Below, piece after piece: positions 32,184 to 37,681 of a stretch of DNA of 37,681 nt (its first letter is position 1; every line of letters starts with the position of its first letter). Origin of the DNA: CAYXEN01 sp964464035 (lineage in GTDB: Bacteria; Krumholzibacteriota; Krumholzibacteriia; WVZY01); NCBI GenBank assembly GCA_964464035.1, contig CAYXEN010000019.1, positions 1-37,681 on the forward strand, in the 5' to 3' direction. The position numbers and the translations under genes were made by a program. Under the pieces are notes generated by a model. It had not been told where the DNA came from and did not search any database. It saw only the letters and a program-made list of their open reading frames with translations.

Positions 32184-33449
32184 ATGAACATCATCGCTCT
32201 GGGACATAATCACTCGACAGCTTCCGTGGAAATCCGCGAGAAGGTGACCTTCACGCCCGAACGAATACGCTCGGCCCTGCCCGCGTTGAAAGAGCTCAAC
32301 CTCTTCCAGGAATCGGTCATCCTGTCCACGTGCAACCGGAACGAGATCTATTCCGTCGTTCCCGATTTCGAGAGCGCCAGGCGCGCGCTGATCGAATTCA
32401 TGTACAGCTTTCACCGGCTGCAACCCGGAACCCTGGAGGGAACCCTGTATACGTTTTGCGATGAAGAAGCGGTCGAACATCTCTTCGCGGTGGCCTCCGG
32501 GGTGGACTCGCTGATAGTCGGTGAGACCCAGGTTTTTTCGCAGGTGAAGTCGGCATACAAGCTGGCCCGTGAGATGGAAAGCACCGGAGTCGTCCTGAAC
32601 AGGCTTTTCCATCGCTGCTTCGAAACCGGCAAGAAGGTCCGGCACCTCACCGGGATTTCACACGGCGCCGTATCCGTGAGCTACGCGGCGGCTGAACTGG
32701 CGAAGAAGATCTTTCACGACCTCGAGGACAAGACCGTGCTGCTCATCGGAGCCGGCGAAACGGGAGAGCTCGCGGCCAAGCACCTCCTGCGCCAGGGCGC
32801 TTCCAGCTTCATCGTCGCCAACAGGACTTTCGAGAAAGCCCGGGTGCTTGCGGCCGAATTGGGCGGAACCCCGGCAGGGCTCGACGCGCTGGGCGAGATC
32901 GCCGAGCAGGCGGACGTCATCATCAGCGCCACTTCCGGTGCCGACCTTCTCCTCGATTTCGACGACGTCGACGGACTGATGCGCAAGCGGAAGAACTCCC
33001 CCCTGTTCATCATCGATCTCGCCGTCCCCAGGGACGTGGATCCCGAAGCTAGGAACATCTACAACGTCTTCCTCTATGACATGGACGACCTCTCGGCGAT
33101 AGCCAGGGAGAACAAGCTGAAGCGCGAAAAGGAGATCGCGCGCGCGTCGAAGATAATAGCGCAGTCCACCGAGGTCTTCATGAACTGGTATCGTTCCCTC
33201 GACGCGACGCCCACCATAGTTTCCCTGCGCGAGCACTTCGAAGAGGTCAGGGCGAAGGAACTCGAGAAATACATGAAGAAGGCTTCGCCGGAAGCCCGGC
33301 CGGTCCTGGAGGAGGCCACGCGCTCCATAATAAACAAGCTCCTCCATGATCCATATGTCCAGATGAAGAAAGCGGCCGAGAACGGCGACGGATACGCTTT
33401 TTCCCGCGCGGTGAGAAGGCTTTTCAGGCTGGGGGAAAAGAATGGCTGA
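32184..33449 (+). CDS. hemA: glutamyl-tRNA reductase
   Basis: This 421-residue protein carries out the first committed step of the C5 pathway: glutamyl-tRNA(Glu) is reduced with NADPH to glutamate-1-semialdehyde. The catalytic cysteine C50 lies in ILSTCNRNEIY. GETQVFSQVKSAYKLA, the NADPH-binding GAGETGELAAKHL and the C-terminal dimerisation helices follow. The presence of HemA and HemL shows that heme is made from glutamate and not by ALA synthase. It begins four bases after the HemX-like gene and its end overlaps hemC by eight bases, so translation is coupled. Confidence 0.96.
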   Translation: MNIIALGHNHSTASVEIREKVTFTPERIRSALPALKELNLFQESVILSTCNRNEIYSVVPDFESARRALIEFMYSFHRLQPGTLEGTLYTFCDEEAVEHLFAVASGVDSLIVGETQVFSQVKSAYKLAREMESTGVVLNRLFHRCFETGKKVRHLTGISHGAVSVSYAAAELAKKIFHDLEDKTVLLIGAGETGELAAKHLLRQGASSFIVANRTFEKARVLAAELGGTPAGLDALGEIAEQADVIISATSGADLLLDFDDVDGLMRKRKNSPLFIIDLAVPRDVDPEARNIYNVFLYDMDDLSAIARENKLKREKEIARASKIIAQSTEVFMNWYRSLDATPTIVSLREHFEEVRAKELEKYMKKASPEARPVLEEATRSIINKLLHDPYVQMKKAAENGDGYAFSRAVRRLFRLGEKNG

Positions 33450-34383
33450 GGTGATACGGATAGGATCGCGCCGCAGCAAGCTCGCCTTGGTCCAGAGCGA
33501 GTACGTGCGGAGACTCGTCGAGAGTCGCAGCGATCGCAAGTGCGAGATCGTGACGCTGGATACAAAGGGGGACAAGATTCTCGATCGTTCCCTGCCCGCG
33601 ATCGGAGACAAGGGACTATTTACGAAGGAGCTCGAAGAAAAACTTCTCGACGGTTCGATCGACATGGCGGTGCACAGCCTCAAGGACCTGCCGACCGATC
33701 TTCCGGGGGGCCTCGCCCTGGGAGCGGTGCCGGCGCGGGAAGATCCCAGGGATGCCCTGGTCGCCGACGCCCCCGGCCCGACTCTCGAATCATTTCCCGT
33801 CGGCGCGCGCATCGCCACCGGGAGCCTGCGTCGCAGGGTGCAAATAATGAAGAAGCGCCCCGACATCATCATCGAGGACTTGAGGGGAAACGTTCCTACC
33901 CGAATCTCGCGCTTGAAGGAACGCAACCTGGACGGGATCATTCTGGCCGTGGCCGGGCTCAAGAGGCTTGGGCTCGAGAGCAATATCTCCCAGGTGTTCG
34001 CGACTGATTACATGATACCGGCGGCGGGCCAGGGGGCCCTCGGGATAGAAGTTCGCGGGGACGACGAGGAAATCGGAGCCATCCTGGAACGCTTGGACGA
34101 TCCCCGGGCGCGCCTCGAGACGCAAGCGGAGAGATCCATCCTGAATGGTCTCGGCGGCAGTTGCCAGGTTCCCATCGGGATCAACGCCCGGATAGAAGGG
34201 GATGGCATCACAATCGCCGCCTTCGTATCCGACCTGGAAGCAGAGCTTTTCATCGAGGAAACGCTGTCGGGCCCCGTCGCCGAATCCGAAGAACTGGCGG
34301 CAGAGATAACAAGGAGGCTCGTCGATCGCGGTGCGTTGCGCATCATAAGCGATATCGCCTCCGGGGGCGGGGATGAGACATGA
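33442..34383 (+). CDS. hemC: hydroxymethylbilane synthase (porphobilinogen deaminase)
   Basis: This 313-residue enzyme joins four porphobilinogens into hydroxymethylbilane. The cysteine that holds the dipyrromethane cofactor is C241 in GLGGSCQVPIG. RIGSRRSKLALVQ, DKGLFTKELE, DMAVHSLKDLPT and ATGSLRRRVQ are classic signatures, with the catalytic Asp in HSLKD. It overlaps hemA by eight bases and hemD by four (ATGA), so the three are translated together. Confidence 0.96.
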   Translation: MAEVIRIGSRRSKLALVQSEYVRRLVESRSDRKCEIVTLDTKGDKILDRSLPAIGDKGLFTKELEEKLLDGSIDMAVHSLKDLPTDLPGGLALGAVPAREDPRDALVADAPGPTLESFPVGARIATGSLRRRVQIMKKRPDIIIEDLRGNVPTRISRLKERNLDGIILAVAGLKRLGLESNISQVFATDYMIPAAGQGALGIEVRGDDEEIGAILERLDDPRARLETQAERSILNGLGGSCQVPIGINARIEGDGITIAAFVSDLEAELFIEETLSGPVAESEELAAEITRRLVDRGALRIISDIASGGGDET

Positions 34384-35195
34384 CCGGCGAAAAGCAGGGC
34401 AGAGCGGCCTATGACGGCGCACGACCGCTGGCAGGCAAGAGAATCGTCGTAACGCGGCCCAGGGCGCAGGCCGCCAAACTCACCAGCCTTCTCGAAGCGG
34501 AAGGGGCGGTGGTCGTCGCGGTGCCGGTCATGAGGATAGTGGAACTTCCCTGCCCCGAACTGGATGATGCGCTCGCTAACCTGGAACGATACGATCTGAT
34601 CGCATTCACCAGTGCGAACGCCGTCCGGGTGTTTTTCGATCGGCTGGAAGCCGCGCGCGTCCCGACCGAAGGAACCCGAGGCATGCTCGTCGCGACGGTG
34701 GGTAAAGCCACCGCCGAGATCGCGAAGCAAAAAGGCTTCCAGGTGAAGATAGAGGCGGGCAAGGGCGGGGCGTTGGGACTCGCCCGCTCGATAGCCGATT
34801 CGCTCGCTTCGGCATCCGGCGTGAAGGTGCTCTGGCCCAGGGCTTTTCGTGCCGGGAAGGACTTCAGTCTTGAAATGGGCAGCCTGGGCGCGGAAGTGGA
34901 AGATTTCGCAATCTACGATGTCGCGCCCGAGGAGCTTGCGGGCGATCGTCTCGACGGCGTGAAGGGCGCAGACGCAGTCTCTTTCACCAGCCCGACTACC
35001 GTAGAATTTTTCACCCGAGCGGTCGAGCCGGACACGCGTGAAGTCGTCCTGAGGTCCTCCCTGGCTGCGTGCATCGGCGAGACCACCGCGGCGGCGGCGG
35101 CCGAGCACGGCTACATCGATATCATTACAGCGGACGAGAATTCGGTGGAGAGCCTCGTCGAAGCCATGAAGAAGAGATTCGATGCCCGGCGATGA
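34380..35195 (+). CDS. hemD: uroporphyrinogen-III synthase
   Basis: This 271-residue protein closes hydroxymethylbilane to uroporphyrinogen III with inversion of ring D. The family is poorly conserved, but KRIVVTRPRAQAAKLTSLLEAEGA, DLIAFTSANAVRVFF and VSFTSPTTVEFF are the expected two-domain signatures. It overlaps hemC with ATGA and precedes hemB by 68 bases, a position typical of this gene. About 15 extra residues stand before the usual start of the domain. Confidence 0.92.
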   Translation: MTGEKQGRAAYDGARPLAGKRIVVTRPRAQAAKLTSLLEAEGAVVVAVPVMRIVELPCPELDDALANLERYDLIAFTSANAVRVFFDRLEAARVPTEGTRGMLVATVGKATAEIAKQKGFQVKIEAGKGGALGLARSIADSLASASGVKVLWPRAFRAGKDFSLEMGSLGAEVEDFAIYDVAPEELAGDRLDGVKGADAVSFTSPTTVEFFTRAVEPDTREVVLRSSLAACIGETTAAAAAEHGYIDIITADENSVESLVEAMKKRFDARR

Positions 35196-35263
35196 AGAGG
35201 CTGCTCGATGGATTCACCGTCAAGGCAGATTGAACCCGGAACGATTCTTCGAAGGAGGAGCCA

Positions 35264-36244
35264 ATGTCGTTTCCCACACATAGAGCAAGAAGGCTGAGAA
35301 AAACGGAAAGAATGCGCGCTCTGGTCAGAGAGACCCGCTTCTCGGCTTCGCAATTGATCTATCCCCTCTTCGTGCGCCCCGGCAACGACGACGAAATCGA
35401 AATCCCCTCCATGCCCGGGCAGTTCCAGCTATCCATTCCCAAGCTCCTTCCCCGCTGCGAAACCGCCTTGGAGCTGGGGCTCGGCGGCATAATCCTCTTC
35501 GGCATCCCGGAGAAGAAGGACGCGCACGCTTCCGACGCGAGAAGCGACGAAGGGATCGTGCAGAAGGCCGTTAGGGAGATCAAGAAGCGTTTCCCCGAGC
35601 TCCTGGTCGTCACGGATCTTTGCCTTTGCGAGTACACGGACCACGGCCATTGCGGCGTCTTGAAAGACGGCGACGTGGACAACGACGCCACCCTCGAGCT
35701 TCTCGCCGATGCGGCGCTGGCGCAGGCCCGGGCCGGCTCGGATATCATTGCTCCATCAGACATGATGGACGGCAGGGTGGCGGCCGTGAGGGAAGCCCTC
35801 GACGCCAACGGTTTCACCGACCTTCCCATAATGTCCTACGCCGCCAAGTATGCATCTTCGTTCTACGGTCCTTTCCGCGACGCGGCCGAATCCGCCCCCA
35901 AGCAGGGTAACCGCAAGAGCTATCAGATGGACCCTCCGAACGCGATCGAAGCCATGAAAGAAATCGAACTGGACGTGGAGGAAGGGGCGGATATAGTAAT
36001 GGTCAAGCCGGCTCTGGCCTATCTCGACATCATCGCGATGGCGAAGGCCAATTTCAACCTGCCCGTGGCGGCGTACAACGTGAGCGGCGAGTATTCCATG
36101 CTCAAGGCGGCGGCCAGGCTCGGCTGGTTGGACGAGAAGGCCGCCAGGATGGAGATGTTGACCAGCATCTTCAGGGCCGGCGCGGACATCGTACTCACTT
36201 ATTTTGCTCCGGAAGTCGCCAGGGATCTCGGAGAATCCCAGTAA
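35264..36244 (+). CDS. hemB: delta-aminolevulinic acid dehydratase (porphobilinogen synthase)
   Basis: This 326-residue enzyme condenses two ALA into porphobilinogen. The zinc-binding cysteines C120, C122 and C130 are in DLCLCEYTDHGHC, so this is the zinc type. Schiff-base lysines are K195 (SYAAKYAS) and K248 (MVKPALAYLD). GRVAAVREALDANGF is also conserved. GAAGGAGGAG before the ATG supports the start. It follows hemD by 68 bases, a short intergenic stretch with no visible terminator. Confidence 0.96.
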   Translation: MSFPTHRARRLRKTERMRALVRETRFSASQLIYPLFVRPGNDDEIEIPSMPGQFQLSIPKLLPRCETALELGLGGIILFGIPEKKDAHASDARSDEGIVQKAVREIKKRFPELLVVTDLCLCEYTDHGHCGVLKDGDVDNDATLELLADAALAQARAGSDIIAPSDMMDGRVAAVREALDANGFTDLPIMSYAAKYASSFYGPFRDAAESAPKQGNRKSYQMDPPNAIEAMKEIELDVEEGADIVMVKPALAYLDIIAMAKANFNLPVAAYNVSGEYSMLKAAARLGWLDEKAARMEMLTSIFRAGADIVLTYFAPEVARDLGESQ

Positions 36245-36267
36245 GAGCGACGAAGGGAGGGAGTCTC

Positions 36268-37560
36268 TTGAACAGCGAGGAACTATTCAATCTTGCCAAG
36301 CAGTTCATCCCCGGAGGGGTAAACAGTCCGGTACGGGCTTTCAAGAGCGTCGGGGGCACGCCCCGTTTCATATCGCGCGCCAAAGGCGCGACGATGTGGG
36401 ACGTCGACGGAAACGCATACATAGACTACGTCTCCTCATGGGGGCCCCTCATACTGGGCCATGCACACTCCGAGACCCTCCAGGCGATCGCCACGGCCAT
36501 GGAATCGGGCTGGAGCTTCGGCGCGGCGACGGAGATCGAGGTGCACCTGGCTGAGTTGGTATGCAAGAGCGTTCCTTCGATCGAGCTCGTCCGCATGGTC
36601 AATTCGGGCACCGAAGCCACGATGAGCGCGGTGCGCCTCGCCAGGGCGTACACCGGCAGGAGCAAGATTCTCAAATTCAGCGGCTGCTATCACGGCCACG
36701 CCGACGCTTTCCTGGTCGACGCGGGCAGCGGGATGGCTACGCTGGGAATCCCCGCCAGTCCGGGGGTGACCGAAGGAACGAGCAACGACACCCTGATTTG
36801 TCCCTACAACGATCTCGATACGGTTAGAAAGACGTGCGAGAGATTCGCGGATGAGATAGCCTGCATAATCGTCGAGCCGGTAGCGGCCAACATGGGCGTG
36901 GTGCCTCCGGCGGATGGTTTCCTCGCCGGCCTGCGCTCCCTTTGCGACGACATGGGGGCGCTGTTGATCTTCGATGAAGTGATCACGGGATTCCGGCTGG
37001 CCCTCGGCGGAGCCCAGCAATTATACGCGATCACGCCGGACCTCACGACGCTGGGCAAGATCATTGGCGGAGGCTTCCCGGTCGGCGCCTACGGAGGCAA
37101 GAAGGAGATAATGGAGCTGGTTTCACCTTCGGGTCCCGTATACCAGGCAGGCACTCTGAGCGGCAACCCCCTCGCGATGACGGCCGGTTACGTCACCCTG
37201 AGCTTCCTCAGCGACCCTTCCGTCTACAAGCGCCTGGACAAGCTGGGTGCGCGCCTCGAGAAAGGCCTTCGCGGCATTCTGTCGGGGCTTCCGCGCAAAT
37301 TCACGGTCAATCGCGTGGGCTCCCTTCTGACGCTGTTCTTCACGGACAAGAGCGTGGTGGACTTCGCCGGAGCAAAAACGTCCGACCTGAACCTGTACAG
37401 CTATTTCTTCAACGAGATGCTCTCGCGCAACGTCTACCTGGCGCCGTCGCAGTTCGAGGCCTGGTTCATCTCACTCGCCCACACCGAAGAAATGCTCGAT
37501 CGAACCCTAGAGGCTGCAAGTGACACACTCAAGAGCTTCTTCGCACGGAAACACGGCTGA
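36268..37560 (+). CDS. hemL: glutamate-1-semialdehyde 2,1-aminomutase
   Basis: This 430-residue PLP enzyme converts glutamate-1-semialdehyde to 5-aminolevulinate, completing the C5 pathway with HemA. The PLP lysine is K264 in TLGKIIGGGFPVGAYGG, and the Asp that binds the pyridine nitrogen is in LLIFDEVITGFR. FIPGGVNSPVRAF at the N-terminus and the GTEATMSAVRLAR segment identify it. The start is a TTG at 36268 with GGGAGGGAG upstream, 23 bases after hemB. Its last 41 bases overlap the probable start of the next gene. Confidence 0.95.
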   Translation: MNSEELFNLAKQFIPGGVNSPVRAFKSVGGTPRFISRAKGATMWDVDGNAYIDYVSSWGPLILGHAHSETLQAIATAMESGWSFGAATEIEVHLAELVCKSVPSIELVRMVNSGTEATMSAVRLARAYTGRSKILKFSGCYHGHADAFLVDAGSGMATLGIPASPGVTEGTSNDTLICPYNDLDTVRKTCERFADEIACIIVEPVAANMGVVPPADGFLAGLRSLCDDMGALLIFDEVITGFRLALGGAQQLYAITPDLTTLGKIIGGGFPVGAYGGKKEIMELVSPSGPVYQAGTLSGNPLAMTAGYVTLSFLSDPSVYKRLDKLGARLEKGLRGILSGLPRKFTVNRVGSLLTLFFTDKSVVDFAGAKTSDLNLYSYFFNEMLSRNVYLAPSQFEAWFISLAHTEEMLDRTLEAASDTLKSFFARKHG

Positions 37561-37681
37561 GTCACACGGATTCCTCTATGACCTCGGGCAGGATCTCAAG
37601 ATCCCGCCCGAGAAGAGGGTGTACGTGAACCGTAATCTGCGCCTGGGCGGGATAAAGGCGGTCGGTTTCGATCTGGACCAC
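37520..37681 (+). CDS. HAD-family 5'-nucleotidase, N-terminal fragment
   Basis: The frame is open from a GTG at 37520 to the end of the window (54 codons). KRVYVNRNLRLGGIKAVGFDLDH matches the start of bacterial purine 5'-nucleotidases of the HAD-IG group, which begin with (V/I)FxNRNLxLxxIxxIGFDMDYT; FDLDH would be HAD motif I with the nucleophile Asp. They remove phosphate from purine nucleotides. GAGG at 37510-37513, six bases before the GTG, lies inside hemL and supports this start, but a later start cannot be excluded. Confidence 0.65.
   Translation, partial: MTHSRASSHGNTAESHGFLYDLGQDLKIPPEKRVYVNRNLRLGGIKAVGFDLDH

Overview
The window is bacterial chromosome, GC-rich and densely coded on both strands. 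It has no rRNA, tRNA, insertion sequence, prophage or CRISPR array that I could see. A run of exactly 100 N at 4842-4941 marks a scaffold join, so this is probably a metagenome-assembled or draft genome. A GWxTD-domain lipoprotein, a system II (ResB/CcsA) cytochrome c maturation pathway, several multiheme cytochromes, an LDH-like malate dehydrogenase and a C5-pathway heme operon suggest a respiring, probably Gram-negative bacterium from an uncultured lineage near the FCB group, Acidobacteria or Deltaproteobacteria. That placement is inference, not a measured phylogeny.

Left part (1-8100): the 3' end of a metF-like gene, a small exported protein, a GWxTD/TPR lipoprotein, a small membrane protein, pgsA, a TonB-like protein, an exported protein cut by the assembly gap, a secreted repeat protein and a chemoreceptor-like signalling protein without a large sensor domain.

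DNA-damage part (8100-17080): mdh, then a minus-strand unit lexA - dnaE2-type polymerase - NYN-domain nuclease, and a separate Y-family polymerase (dinB). The lexA unit and dinB are each preceded by the same 24-bp block. It contains a direct repeat ACTTTCGG-TTT-ACTTTCGG lying exactly between a -35 (TTGACT) and a -10 (TACAAT or TATCAT) 17 bp apart. This is very probably the LexA operator of this lineage. It is a direct repeat of 11-bp period rather than the usual palindrome, and is the most interesting signal in the window.

Metabolic part (13750-23900): a Tll0287-like single-heme protein, acyl-CoA dehydrogenase, a GlcD-type FAD oxidase, a stand-alone NuoI-like ferredoxin subunit, ETF:quinone oxidoreductase, dodecin, a nicotinamidase-like hydrolase, a DUF2203 protein and an acetyl-CoA hydrolase/CoA-transferase. 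Together they suggest oxidation of acyl-CoA and 2-hydroxy acids with electrons passed through ETF to quinone.

Respiratory part (24080-27730, minus strand): one operon for a tetraheme c554-like cytochrome, a Rieske protein, a full-length cytochrome b and a membrane-anchored nonaheme cytochrome c, with a promoter at one end and a strong terminator at the other. This looks like a quinol-oxidising bc complex whose usual cytochrome c1 is replaced by multiheme cytochromes.

Heme part (28080-37681, plus strand): a degenerate histidine-kinase-like protein, resB, ccsA, a HemX/CcsA-like membrane protein, hemA, hemC, hemD, hemB and hemL, then the start of a HAD-type 5'-nucleotidase. Short spacings and overlaps suggest one long operon that makes heme and attaches it to the cytochromes encoded on the other side of the divergent region.
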